Positions 8,271 to 17,499 of a stretch of 64,000 bases of DNA are shown one piece after another. Position numbers and translations under genes: made by a program. How positions within the stretch are numbered: the first letter of the stretch is position 1; each line of letters opens with the position of its first letter. Below the pieces are notes generated by a model. The model saw nothing but the letters and a program-made list of their open reading frames with translations, did not search any database and had not been told where the DNA came from. The stretch is taken from positions 1-64,000 of the forward strand of contig CALFDU010000080.1 in NCBI GenBank assembly GCA_937950315.1, read 5' to 3'. This DNA comes from an uncultured Saprospiraceae bacterium (GTDB taxonomy: Bacteria; Bacteroidota; Bacteroidia; Chitinophagales; Saprospiraceae).

Positions 8271-10109
8271 ATGTGCGGAATCATGGGATATATTGGAAAC
8301 AAAGATGGCTATCCGATTGTCATCGATGGCCTTAAAAAATTAGAGTACAGAGGCTATGATAGTGCTGGCGTTGCCATTATGAATGGCAGCCTTAGTCTTT
8401 ATAAAAAAGAAGGCAAGGTCAATCAACTAGAAGCATTTACAAAAGATAAAAAGACCGATGGGAATATTGCCCTAGGTCACACGAGATGGGCAACACACGG
8501 CGAACCAAGTGATGAGAATGCACATCCTCACATGTCTCAATCAGGAAGACTTGTTTTGGTGCACAATGGAATAATTGAAAATTACGATTCCTTAAAAACA
8601 TTTCTTTTAAAAGAAGGATACGCTTTTCAAAGCCAAACAGATTCAGAAGTATTGGTTCAATATATCGAATGGTACCAGTCAAAATATGACTTGGGTCTTG
8701 TGGAATCTGTAAGAAGAGCCCTCGGAGACATTGAAGGTAGCTATGCGATTATGGTCCTTGATACTCATCAGCCTGACAAAGTTGTAGTAGCAAAAAAAGA
8801 CAACCCTTTGGTTTTTGGATTGGTTGATGAAGAATTTTATATCGCCTCTGATGTGAGTCCAATTTCAGGATACACACAAGAAGTAGTTTATTTAAACGAT
8901 GGAGAAATTGCTGAGTTGAAAGACAATGGTGAATACAGAATTATTGATACAGCAAACCGCAATGTTGAACCAGAAATCACCATTGTTCATTGTTCTGAAA
9001 GTAGTTATGATCTTGGAGAATACGATTCATACATGCTTAAGGAAATTTTTGAACAACCCAATTCTGTTGCAGCATGCATTGATAATAGAATTGATCTTGC
9101 AGCAGGCGAAATAAAAATACCTGAAATCGATGACCATACCCGAATATTTGCGAAAGCGGAAAGAATCATCATACTTGGTTGTGGTACTTCTTGGCATGCT
9201 GGATTGCTAGGCGAATATTTTATAGAATCTATTGCCAGGACGATTGTTGAAGTAGAGTATGCTTCTGAATTTAGATACAAGAATCCAATTGTCAATGAAA
9301 ATGATATCGTCATTGCCATCTCACAGTCTGGAGAAACTGCAGATACATTGGCGGCATTGAAGTTGGCCAACGAGCAAGGTGCCTTTACTTATAGCTTGGT
9401 CAATACTTTGGAGTCTACAATCGCTAGAACATCCGATACAGTGAGCTACCTAAATGTTGGAATGGAAATAGGCGTAGCATCTACCAAAGCTTTTACAGCT
9501 CAAGTAACCCTACTTTTGATGATTGCACTAAAATTGGGACGGATTAAAGGATCATTGGATAATACAATATACAGTGAATTGGTTTCCCAAATAGACAAGC
9601 TGCCAAAACTAATTTCTAAAACATTGGAGTCCAATGTCGATATGTGTGGAATTGCCAACAGGTATTACAAGAGAGATCACACATTGTTCTTAGGACGTGG
9701 ATTGGACTTCCCAGTAGCTTTGGAAGGCGCATTGAAATTAAAAGAAATCTCATACATACATGCTGAAGGGTATCCAGCAGCAGAGATGAAACATGGCCCA
9801 ATAGCCTTGATCGATGAACAGATGCCGGTCTTTGTAGTTGCTAGTAATTCTAGCACGATCCAAAAGACAATCAGCAATGTACAAGAAATCAAATCTAGAA
9901 AAGGAGAGATCATTATGGTTGTACAGGAAGGCATGGAATTACCCGACGGACTTGCCGACGACGTGATCGAAATTCCAAAATCCCATAATTTGTTAAGTCC
10001 AATATTGGCTTCCATTCCTCTGCAGTTGTTTTCTTTTCATGCTGCAAAATTAAGAGGATGCAACATAGACCAGCCGCGTAATCTTGCTAAGTCTGTAACA
10101 GTAGAGTAA
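8271..10109 (+). CDS. glmS: Glutamine-fructose-6-phosphate aminotransferase (isomerizing)
   Basis: 612 residues, the normal length. The N-terminus MCGIMGYIG exposes the catalytic Cys of the class II glutaminase after Met removal. LEYRGYDSAGVAI, HTRWATHGEPS and HNGIIENY are family signatures. Two SIS sugar-isomerase domains follow (CGTSWHAG, SQSGETADT; GRGLDFPVALEGALKLKE). The C-terminus ends PRNLAKSVTVE as expected. It makes glucosamine-6-phosphate from fructose-6-phosphate and glutamine, feeding UDP-GlcNAc for peptidoglycan and polysaccharide. It sits directly upstream of a sugar-nucleotide dehydrogenase and a glycan synthase, so it could also supply that pathway. A separate promoter in the 134-nt gap is likely but no clear box was found. 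Confidence 0.98.
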   Translation: MCGIMGYIGNKDGYPIVIDGLKKLEYRGYDSAGVAIMNGSLSLYKKEGKVNQLEAFTKDKKTDGNIALGHTRWATHGEPSDENAHPHMSQSGRLVLVHNGIIENYDSLKTFLLKEGYAFQSQTDSEVLVQYIEWYQSKYDLGLVESVRRALGDIEGSYAIMVLDTHQPDKVVVAKKDNPLVFGLVDEEFYIASDVSPISGYTQEVVYLNDGEIAELKDNGEYRIIDTANRNVEPEITIVHCSESSYDLGEYDSYMLKEIFEQPNSVAACIDNRIDLAAGEIKIPEIDDHTRIFAKAERIIILGCGTSWHAGLLGEYFIESIARTIVEVEYASEFRYKNPIVNENDIVIAISQSGETADTLAALKLANEQGAFTYSLVNTLESTIARTSDTVSYLNVGMEIGVASTKAFTAQVTLLLMIALKLGRIKGSLDNTIYSELVSQIDKLPKLISKTLESNVDMCGIANRYYKRDHTLFLGRGLDFPVALEGALKLKEISYIHAEGYPAAEMKHGPIALIDEQMPVFVVASNSSTIQKTISNVQEIKSRKGEIIMVVQEGMELPDGLADDVIEIPKSHNLLSPILASIPLQLFSFHAAKLRGCNIDQPRNLAKSVTVE

Positions 10110-10213
10110 ATAATCAATTCATTTTTTTAAATCACCATAAAGCTGTCCTTGTCGGATGGTTAACGAGACCCCTTTGTAAAATTGTAAATAATAAAAATTA
10201 AAACCTAAAAGTC

Positions 10214-11584
10214 ATGAGTACACAAACAGCCACCCTAACACACAAAAATGCCAACACAATTTCTAAAGTTTATAGCAAAACAAAAACTACCTACGAAAGC
10301 CTATGCGATAAAGAAGCAACTCTCGCATTGGTAGGATTGGGATATGTTGGTCTTCCAATCGCACTAGAATTTGCCAAAACTTTCAAAGTAATTGGATTTG
10401 ATATCAACAATTCAAGAGTTCAGCTGATGAAGCAGCACATTGATCCTTCAAAAGAATTGGTCATGGCTGACTTCAAAAACAAAGACATTGAGTTTACAGC
10501 TGATCCTATAAATCTCCGCAAAGCGGATGTAATGGTAGTAGCAGTACCTACTCCAGTAAGCAAAGACAAGACGCCAGATCTAACACCGCTTTCAAAAGCT
10601 TGTAAAACGGTCGGAGAAGGATTGTCAAAAGGCAATATTGTTGTTTTTGAATCAACAGTTTACCCGGGTTGTACAGAAGAAGTATGCATTCCTATTCTTG
10701 AAAAAATTTCTGGTTTGAAATGCAATGAAGATTTCTGGGTAGGTTATTCTCCTGAAAGGATTAATCCAGGAGATAAGAAACATACACTAACCAAGATTAC
10801 AAAAATTGTTTCTGGATCTGACAGCTATGCTGAAGACGAAATCTATAACATCTACGACCACATCATCGAAGCCGGTGTACATCTTGCTCCTAGCATGAAA
10901 GTAGCAGAAGCGGCTAAAATTGTAGAGAACACGCAGAGAGATGTAAATATTGCATTGATGAACGAGCTTTCTACCTTTTTTGATGCACTAGATATCAATA
11001 CGCACGATGTGCTGAGTGCAGCAGGAACCAAGTGGAACTTCCTTAATTTTTATCCTGGATTGGTAGGTGGACACTGTATCGGAGTTGATCCGTATTACCT
11101 GATTCATAAAGCTTCATCTATTGGAATGGATCTAGATGTGATTAGCTCAAGTAGAAAAACAAATGATGGTATGCCTGCTAAGGTTGTAGAACTACTAAAA
11201 GCCAATTTGGCAGACCAAGGAAAAAATCTTTCTGATGCAAAAGTATTGGTGCTAGGCGCAACATTCAAAGAGAATGTGTCTGACTTGCGAAATAGTAAAG
11301 CAGCAGAAATGAGTCAGTTATTAAATGCGCAAGCCAAAACACTTGACATTATCGAACCGTATGCAGATGGGGTTGAATTGTTTAATTATTACGGGCTCGA
11401 GAAAGCACAAGTGATGGATAGCGATTACGATGCTGTTGTCTATGCAGTCAATCATGATAAGTTTGAAAGTATTGATTGGGATTTTATCAAATCAATTACA
11501 AATACTGAATCAGTCGTTTTTGACTTTAAGAAATCACTAGGGTTCTTAAATGACAATAACGGAGTAAAATACTTAACGCTGTAA
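10214..11584 (+). CDS. Nucleotide-sugar dehydrogenase (UDP-Glc/UDP-HexNAc 6-dehydrogenase, TviB/WecC-like)
   Basis: 456 residues. The N-terminal Rossmann motif is LALVGLGYVGLPIALEFA, followed by FDIN for NAD binding. VVAVPTPV, ESTVYPGCT and GYSPERINPGD are signatures of the UDP-glucose/GDP-mannose dehydrogenase family. The catalytic Cys288 lies in VGGHCIGVDPYYL. The C-terminal domain contains GATFKENVSDLRNSK, where Arg is a substrate contact. Insertion pattern and motifs lean to the TviB/WbpA side (UDP-GlcNAc or UDP-GalNAc to uronate), but substrate cannot be settled by eye. It supplies an acidic sugar nucleotide, plausibly for the GT2 synthase four genes on. A terminator-like hairpin separates it from the next gene. 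Confidence 0.93.
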   Translation: MSTQTATLTHKNANTISKVYSKTKTTYESLCDKEATLALVGLGYVGLPIALEFAKTFKVIGFDINNSRVQLMKQHIDPSKELVMADFKNKDIEFTADPINLRKADVMVVAVPTPVSKDKTPDLTPLSKACKTVGEGLSKGNIVVFESTVYPGCTEEVCIPILEKISGLKCNEDFWVGYSPERINPGDKKHTLTKITKIVSGSDSYAEDEIYNIYDHIIEAGVHLAPSMKVAEAAKIVENTQRDVNIALMNELSTFFDALDINTHDVLSAAGTKWNFLNFYPGLVGGHCIGVDPYYLIHKASSIGMDLDVISSSRKTNDGMPAKVVELLKANLADQGKNLSDAKVLVLGATFKENVSDLRNSKAAEMSQLLNAQAKTLDIIEPYADGVELFNYYGLEKAQVMDSDYDAVVYAVNHDKFESIDWDFIKSITNTESVVFDFKKSLGFLNDNNGVKYLTL

Positions 11585-11595
11585 GTTTGATTTTA

Positions 11596-11641
11596 GGAGG
11601 CTGTTTGTTGTTAGAATCAAACAGTCTCCATTTACTTTTTT
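11596..11641 (+). terminator. Terminator or attenuator after the sugar dehydrogenase
   Basis: Stem GGAGGCTGTTTG (11596-11607) / CAAACAGTCTCC (11618-11629) with one G-T pair and a 10-nt loop, followed by ATTTACTTTTTT. The T-run is slightly displaced, so it may attenuate rather than fully stop transcription into the TolC-like gene 19 nt later. Confidence 0.7.
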
Positions 11642-11659
11642 GAACTTTAAAAAGTTAAA

Positions 11660-13162
11660 ATGATACATAAAGTAATTGTTTTTATACTTCTTTTTTGGAC
11701 TGGAGATCTTGTTGCTCAACATTCATTTTTCCTAGATAGTCTATTTGGAAATGATCTGTCAAAGTTAGAATCGATACACCTCAATGATCAATTGTCGGAG
11801 CTGAATCTTTTGCAACATGATTACGGTCTTTCTGGCGGAGTTACCATCACCAACAATTCATTAGAGCAACTTGACGAAGGACTTTCAACCCGTGTTTTTG
11901 CAAAAATGGATCTTTGGAAAGGCGGTTATTACAGCAACCAAAATCAAAGTGAAGTGATATTTCAACAAATGAAATTGGACAGTATAAAAGGCTATGATAG
12001 GGCCTTGGATTTCAATTATGGTTTGTACTTCAATTATGTTATATATCTATTCAATCAAGAACGAGTCAAGATAATTGACAGAATCATTGAGGACAATGAA
12101 AACGTTTCAAAATACCTCAAAGATTTATACTACAACAAGCTGATAAATTATTCAGATCTGCTTTCTATGGAAAGTAGCAGAGGAGAGTATGACATTTTAA
12201 GAGAATCATTGGTGGATTATAATATTCTTGTGGACACCATGCTATCTGATTCTGATCTACCTCTTATTGATCCTTCATTGGTTTATGAAGTGGACTTCAA
12301 AGGCCTTTGTGCTTTGGTTTCCAATAATCCCTCAAGTCAGGAGATCATCGATGTAGAACACGAAATCCTGGAATTACAATCTGAAAATTTTAGAAGCCCT
12401 TATTTGTCGGCAACCATGGGCTACGATGTTTCCAGACACAGATCATTTTTTGCAGTGAATCTTAGGGTAGACATTCAAACGAATAAGAAAGACCATTTAA
12501 AAGCTAAAAAAGTAGCCGTGGTCAATAACCTCGAAGTAGAAGAAGTACAAAAGAAAAAAGAACTTATCAATATTCAATACGAATATCGGTATAAAGAAAA
12601 GCAACTTAGAAACCTATACGCAAAGAAAAGGATGATGGAGGAGACTAGACATACCTTCGAAGTGCGAAAAGAAGTGTTGTCCCTTGAAGAAAGTATCCAA
12701 GAACAAAAACTAAAAGTAGATCAGCAAAAAGTTGAATATGAAATTGCCGATTTAAAAGGGCAACTAATGCTTGATTTGTTACGGGTTAAAAGATTATTTC
12801 CCAAAACAGAAATAGCATGCTTCATTAAAAACAAGAACCACTTAAATCAGCACAAGAAGTACGCCGGCAGAAGATTTGTTATCATGGACGATACATTTAG
12901 TCTTTCTAAATTCGATTCATTGTATCTGAAGCAAAATGAGTTAAATGCGGTTGCTTCTCTCAGCGCCCTCGTGATGGATTCAACCCTTTTTATAGATCCA
13001 TCAATCTATGAAACAAGGATGGATATGGAAAAGGATATTCTTTTTCAAATGGGAGATGACACAGAGATGAATATTATCATTCTCGATTTAGAAGACCTTA
13101 AAGCACTGGAACTAAAAACAATAAGTCAACAACAATTTGCAATATCTACAGTCAAGCAATAA
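11660..13162 (+). CDS. TolC-like outer-membrane export protein (divergent)
   Basis: 500 residues with a signal peptide (VIVFILLFWTGDLVAQ, cut near residue 20). The body has two long helical, charged stretches (about 105-190 and 275-370, e.g. EEVQKKKELINIQYEYRYKE) separated by segments that could be outer-membrane strands (YLSATMGYDV, SFFAVNLRVDI). This is the duplicated helix-strand plan of TolC/OEP proteins, but no diagnostic motif is strong. A C-terminal ~110 residues (RRFVIMDDTFSLSKFDSLYL to KALELKTISQQ) look like an extra soluble domain, unusual for TolC. The neighbouring HlyD-like adaptor supports an export role. An alternative is a periplasmic coiled-coil scaffold. Confidence 0.55.
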   Translation: MIHKVIVFILLFWTGDLVAQHSFFLDSLFGNDLSKLESIHLNDQLSELNLLQHDYGLSGGVTITNNSLEQLDEGLSTRVFAKMDLWKGGYYSNQNQSEVIFQQMKLDSIKGYDRALDFNYGLYFNYVIYLFNQERVKIIDRIIEDNENVSKYLKDLYYNKLINYSDLLSMESSRGEYDILRESLVDYNILVDTMLSDSDLPLIDPSLVYEVDFKGLCALVSNNPSSQEIIDVEHEILELQSENFRSPYLSATMGYDVSRHRSFFAVNLRVDIQTNKKDHLKAKKVAVVNNLEVEEVQKKKELINIQYEYRYKEKQLRNLYAKKRMMEETRHTFEVRKEVLSLEESIQEQKLKVDQQKVEYEIADLKGQLMLDLLRVKRLFPKTEIACFIKNKNHLNQHKKYAGRRFVIMDDTFSLSKFDSLYLKQNELNAVASLSALVMDSTLFIDPSIYETRMDMEKDILFQMGDDTEMNIIILDLEDLKALELKTISQQQFAISTVKQ

Positions 13163-13217
13163 ACCAATAGAAATAAATCTAAAGAAATAAATCAAACAGT
13201 AAATCAAGCTTACAACC

Positions 13218-14273
13218 ATGAGACAATTTAAACTAAGGCAAGAAAAGTCCTTTATTAAAGTACTAAAGGAACCACCCAATCAAAAGAAAAAAGTAAACTA
13301 CAGCAGATTGGTATACATCGGAATTTTTTTGGTGGTTCTTTTCTTCTTTTTGAAAAGAGTTTACAATGCCAATATGATCATTTTTGCCAATGGTCAGATC
13401 GAACTACCTAAACAAAAAGTAACGTTTTCCAATGATATTAAATTACTAAATCTTTGGGTGCAAGAGGGTGATGAAGTTTGTACTGGGGATACCTTGTTTA
13501 GTTATTTAATTATTGGTGATGAACTTGCACAAGCAAGATTGTCGGTAAGATCCAATACTTCTTCTGATTGGATTGTGAGAGAATTGCTGTCTGTGAAAAA
13601 AAAGATTGAAATGACAAAGCTGATGATCAATCAAAAAAGGGAAAGCAGCAAGTACTTGCAAGACCTTGTCAAAACCAAAGAGTCATTGATTCTTGCAGGC
13701 ATTCATGATGAATACCATCAATATAGCTTATTACAAGATCAACTTGCAAAAGCATTGGCTGACATAGAATTCCACGAGAAAGAAATTGATGTCTTTAAAG
13801 GATATCTCAATAAACTGTATGCTCAGAATCAATTGTATTCAAATGTGAATTCTGGAGAACTTGGTGTTTTTGATCAAGTGAAAGTATTTGTAGCTCCAAT
13901 CGATGGCGTAATCAGTGATGTGTTTTATGGTGTCAATGAAATTTGCTACAAAAAGGAGGAAATGATTACCATTCACCAATTAGAAAGAGCGTCAATCAAC
14001 ACTTATTTTGATCCAGAAGAAATTAAATACCTCGAAGTGGGAGATGTAGTTAGCGTGGAGTTTCCCGATAAGAGTATGACAAAAGGAATCATTTCTAAAT
14101 TCTTTGTGAGCACCTATGCTGTGCCCTCAGAATTTCAAAAGAAATATGAGCCAACAGAAAGAAATATCGTCGCAGAAGTAGTCCCACTGAGCAAGGCGGA
14201 TGAAAATTCATGGAATAGCTTCTATAAAATGGAAGTAAAAGTGCAAAAAGGCCGATATTCTATTGGGCTATGA
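13218..14273 (+). CDS. HlyD-like membrane-fusion (adaptor) protein
   Basis: 351 residues. There is a short cytoplasmic N-terminus, one membrane helix at about 31-46 (LVYIGIFLVVLFFFLKRV), then a periplasmic part. The first half of a lipoyl/barrel-sandwich domain (LLNLWVQEGDEVCTGDTLFSY) is followed by a coiled-coil hairpin (about 107-200) and the second half (VAPIDGVISDVFYGVNEIC), then a beta-barrel (YLEVGDVVSVEFPDKSMTKG). This is the HlyD/EmrA/Alg44-C plan. No PilZ or other nucleotide-binding domain is fused to it. Placed between the TolC-like gene and the glycan synthase, it is a candidate periplasmic adaptor for polysaccharide export. No ABC transporter or MFS partner lies nearby. Confidence 0.8.
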   Translation: MRQFKLRQEKSFIKVLKEPPNQKKKVNYSRLVYIGIFLVVLFFFLKRVYNANMIIFANGQIELPKQKVTFSNDIKLLNLWVQEGDEVCTGDTLFSYLIIGDELAQARLSVRSNTSSDWIVRELLSVKKKIEMTKLMINQKRESSKYLQDLVKTKESLILAGIHDEYHQYSLLQDQLAKALADIEFHEKEIDVFKGYLNKLYAQNQLYSNVNSGELGVFDQVKVFVAPIDGVISDVFYGVNEICYKKEEMITIHQLERASINTYFDPEEIKYLEVGDVVSVEFPDKSMTKGIISKFFVSTYAVPSEFQKKYEPTERNIVAEVVPLSKADENSWNSFYKMEVKVQKGRYSIGL

Positions 14274-14362
14274 CAACCAAAAAACGGAGCTTTTCAACCA
14301 ATCATCTAATAAGTCATTAGAACCATGCTTAGACGCTCATCTTTGTAAGACTAAATGAAACA

Positions 14363-15685
14363 ATGAAATTACATAAAGTCATATCCGGTCTTAAACCTGA
14401 AATTTTCCAAAATGGAGAATTTCAAATAGCCAAGATCTCTCGTCTGCAGGCAGTTGCCGAATTGCACCGAATGAGAGTGGATGGGATTGTTTTAGATAGT
14501 GAAGTACTTTTAAAAGAAGTACTGATGGACGACCGATTATACCTGAAGCCCATTTTTTATATAGGTAAGACCGCAAGACAATGTGATGGATTGGTTTCAA
14601 GTGAAACAGACCCACAAATAAGAGCCAGACTTGAGGTCTTACTACCGGCGATAAGAGAATACGAAGAATTGGGTTTGCCCAATGACAACAATGATAGATT
14701 GCTCACTAAAATTCTTCGTTACCTTGTTACTAGGAAACAATCTTTGAATGCCTTCAATAACCGATTTTCGTCTATTGGATACACCTATTCGATCGTAGAA
14801 AATATGAGTATAGAATCTGATCCATTGCATATCATCAAACATCTAAATGATTGCACAAACCAGGACTACTTCATCAAGCAAGTTGTCGATAAAATTAATA
14901 TTTGCTATGATTGTCAAGGTAGTTATTTGAATTTTGGTGAGTGTTGTACAAAGTGCAATTCACTCGATCTAAAATCTGAAGAATTGGTACATCATTTTAG
15001 ATGTGCCTATGTAGGCCCTCAAAGTGATTTTGTTAAAAACGAAAAACTGATTTGCCCAAAATGTGATCATCAATTAAAACATATCGGAATTGATTATGAC
15101 AAACCTTCTGAAATTCATACCTGCCGTTCTTGCAATCATAGTTCGCAAGAAACAAAAATGAAAGCCAAGTGTGTTGATTGTAAAAAAGAAAATGAGCTAG
15201 ATCAGTTGGTGACCATTGAAATCAGCAATTATAAAATAACCGAAAAGGCAAGAGCTTTTGCAGGTCAATCAAATCAAGTAAATGCTTTCAAACCAATAGA
15301 AGCAAATGAACATTCAGTATTGGTAAACATGGGCGCTTTTCAATTGATCAAATCACATGAAAAACGCAAAGAGAAAGGACCAAGTATTGATACTTTTCAT
15401 ATGATGGTATCTGTCGATGCGAGTCTACTATCCCAATTGAATAGTGGACTACAACTTTCATTGCTTGAAGAACTATCAACCATTATCAAGCCTTACCTCC
15501 TTGACAATGACCTTTTGTCAATAGATGCGGAGAAAAACATCAATGGTCTTTTAATCGATCACGAGGAAAGTGAAATGGCTCAATTGCAAGATGTTCTTCA
15601 TTACAATCTCAACAAGATGCTCAAGGACAACGGTTGGGGTACCAATGAACCCATTACCATATCCATAAGCTCTATTAGATCATGA
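14363..15685 (+). CDS. TackOD1-like zinc-ribbon protein with pseudo-receiver and degenerate GGDEF-like ends
   Basis: 440 residues, cytoplasmic. The centre carries four Cys pairs or clusters: C181/C184, C194-C195/C198, C231/C234, C254/C257, plus C270/C273 and C214. The pattern and surrounding text (HHFRCAYVGPQSDF, LICPKCDHQLKHIGIDYDKP) match the TackOD1 output domain as I know it. Residues 1-100 look like a degraded receiver (VDGIVLDSEVLL, KPIFYIGK, CDGLVS) without usable Asp and Lys. Residues 340-440 resemble a degraded GGDEF domain (FHMMVSVDASLL, IDAEKNINGLLIDHEE, PITISISSI) with no GGDEF motif, so it should not make c-di-GMP. Its stop overlaps the start of the GT2 synthase (ATGA), implying coupled production. 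A regulatory or scaffolding role for the synthase is inference. Confidence 0.65.
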   Translation: MKLHKVISGLKPEIFQNGEFQIAKISRLQAVAELHRMRVDGIVLDSEVLLKEVLMDDRLYLKPIFYIGKTARQCDGLVSSETDPQIRARLEVLLPAIREYEELGLPNDNNDRLLTKILRYLVTRKQSLNAFNNRFSSIGYTYSIVENMSIESDPLHIIKHLNDCTNQDYFIKQVVDKINICYDCQGSYLNFGECCTKCNSLDLKSEELVHHFRCAYVGPQSDFVKNEKLICPKCDHQLKHIGIDYDKPSEIHTCRSCNHSSQETKMKAKCVDCKKENELDQLVTIEISNYKITEKARAFAGQSNQVNAFKPIEANEHSVLVNMGAFQLIKSHEKRKEKGPSIDTFHMMVSVDASLLSQLNSGLQLSLLEELSTIIKPYLLDNDLLSIDAEKNINGLLIDHEESEMAQLQDVLHYNLNKMLKDNGWGTNEPITISISSIRS

Positions 15686-17001
15686 GTGCAGTTTGGGAAT
15701 ATTTTTTACCGGATTATATCAACTATTGGATAGAGGCAGGCTTGCCTAAGTTTGTTAGGATCTTTTGGTATTTCGTTATTTTTGAATTAACCAGATATAT
15801 TAGTGCGGATTTTGTAATCGCCGGTTACTTCAAGTTGACGGAAAAGCTTCGGAATAAAAAATGGACTGCTGCTCGCAATAAATTATTTGCAGAAAATCCG
15901 TTGATTTCAATCATCATTCCCGGTAAAAATGAAGGTGGCCACCTTTATAAATTGACCAAGTCATTGGCTGAACAAACCTACCAACATTTTGAGTTGATCA
16001 TCGTGGATGATGGGAGTGATGATGATACCCCAGTCATTGGTAAAAATCTAGAACGACTAGGTTTAATCCATACCTTCCTCAGAAACCCAATGAGAGGAGG
16101 GAAAGCCTCTGCTGCCAATCTTGCCTTACGTTATAGCAAAGGAAAGATTGTTGTTCACTTGGATGCAGATTGCTCTTTTGATTGTGATGCCATTGAAAAT
16201 ATAATTATTCCGTTTTATATGGATGATAAGATTGGTGCAGTGGGAGGCAATGTGAAGGTGAGAAATTATCGCGACAGCCTCTGTGCCAAGCTTCAAGCCA
16301 TTGAATACCTCAAGACTGTTTCTATCGGTCGGATTATTACTTCCACTCTGGGTATATACAAAATCATTAGTGGGGCATTCGGTGCATTTAGGATGGATGT
16401 GATTGATAAGATAGGAGGGTGGGATATTGGTCCTGGATTGGATGGTGACATCACGGTCAAGATTCGTAAGTCAGGATTTAAAACTGTTTTTTCACCTACA
16501 GCGATTTGCTTGACCAATGCTCCTTCCAAATTTAAAATACTGACCAAGCAACGCCTTAGGTGGGATAAGTCGATCATTCGATTTAGAGTAAGGAAGCACA
16601 AGGATGTGTACTTCCCGCATCAAGGTTTTTCATGGAGCAACTTCTTCGCTCTTTTTGAAAACGTATTTTACAATGTTGTTTTAGACCTTACTTGGTGGAT
16701 ATACATCATCGATATGATTGTAAACTATTCTTCTAATCTTGATTTTATCATTCAGATGAATTTGACTCTATATTTTTGTGTTGGTTTTGTGCAGATGACA
16801 AGTATTTATATTTTTTCAGAGCGTAGAAAGGAAGAGTTGTATTTGTGGAAGTATCTTCCACTTATGAGTATTTATACTGGATTATATCTGCGCATGGTGC
16901 GTTCAAGAGCCTATATTGATGAGCTACTTTTTAAGAAAAGTTATGATGATCCATGGAACCCAGTAAAGTCCAGTAGCCAAGCAAAAGCCAATGGGTTTTA
17001 A
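15682..17001 (+). CDS. Processive family 2 glycosyltransferase (polysaccharide synthase)
   Basis: 439 residues. An N-terminal membrane segment (about 13-40) precedes a GT-A domain with ISIIIPGKNEGG, D109-D110 in VDDGSDDDT, D161-A-D163 in HLDADCSFD, the acceptor-site acid in GLDGDITVK (D254, D256) and the processivity motif Q290-RLRW. C-terminal membrane helices follow (FYNVVLDLTWWIYIIDMI, YFCVGFVQMTSIYIF, YLPLMSIYTGLYL). This is the plan of BcsA, PgaC, HasA and Alg8 synthases, which polymerise and extrude a glycan across the inner membrane. No PilZ domain is present. With the upstream dehydrogenase a uronate-containing polymer is plausible, but product and substrate are unknown. Confidence 0.88.
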   Translation: MSAVWEYFLPDYINYWIEAGLPKFVRIFWYFVIFELTRYISADFVIAGYFKLTEKLRNKKWTAARNKLFAENPLISIIIPGKNEGGHLYKLTKSLAEQTYQHFELIIVDDGSDDDTPVIGKNLERLGLIHTFLRNPMRGGKASAANLALRYSKGKIVVHLDADCSFDCDAIENIIIPFYMDDKIGAVGGNVKVRNYRDSLCAKLQAIEYLKTVSIGRIITSTLGIYKIISGAFGAFRMDVIDKIGGWDIGPGLDGDITVKIRKSGFKTVFSPTAICLTNAPSKFKILTKQRLRWDKSIIRFRVRKHKDVYFPHQGFSWSNFFALFENVFYNVVLDLTWWIYIIDMIVNYSSNLDFIIQMNLTLYFCVGFVQMTSIYIFSERRKEELYLWKYLPLMSIYTGLYLRMVRSRAYIDELLFKKSYDDPWNPVKSSSQAKANGF

Positions 17002-17006
17002 GATTG

Positions 17007-17456
17007 TCAAGCACAAACCATCCCAACATGCGGGATCCCATCCTCCAAATATTCTTCACCCACCGTCACAAATCCCAAACTTCCATAAAATTTCTGAAGA
17101 TGCGATTGGGCTGAAATCTTAATCTTATCCTCTGGTGCAAATGCTCTACAGACTTCCATTGCAGCCTCCATCAATCTGATGCCTTCTCCCGTTCCTCTTG
17201 CAACCTCTGCCACAATCACTCGCCCAATTGAAATATAGTTTTCATAAGAAATACCCTTTGGTACAATGCGTGCATAACTCAATAGCTTGCCCGATGCATC
17301 TCTGCCACTGACGTGATATGAAGCCTGGTCCTTGCCATCCGCATCCAAGTAAGGGCAGTCCTGCTCCACGACAAACACCTCTTGTCTCAAGACCAAAATA
17401 TCATAGAGCTCATCCAAACCAAGCTCGTTGTATGGTTTACTTTGATAGCTTATCAC
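17007..17456 (-). CDS. elaA: GNAT acetyltransferase, ElaA family
   Basis: 149 residues. The N-terminal LYDILVLRQEVFVVEQDCPYLDAD is the ElaA signature. The acetyl-CoA binding loop reads RGTGEGIRLM and the C-terminal substrate part LQKFYGSLGFVTVGEEYLEDGIPHVGM. It is a cytoplasmic N-acetyltransferase of unknown substrate. It converges on the GT2 gene with five bases between stop codons. Confidence 0.93.
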   Translation of the reverse strand: MISYQSKPYNELGLDELYDILVLRQEVFVVEQDCPYLDADGKDQASYHVSGRDASGKLLSYARIVPKGISYENYISIGRVIVAEVARGTGEGIRLMEAAMEVCRAFAPEDKIKISAQSHLQKFYGSLGFVTVGEEYLEDGIPHVGMVCA

Positions 17457-17499
17457 GATGATGTATCATTGGATTTGTGATGTGATATAGTATTCAATA

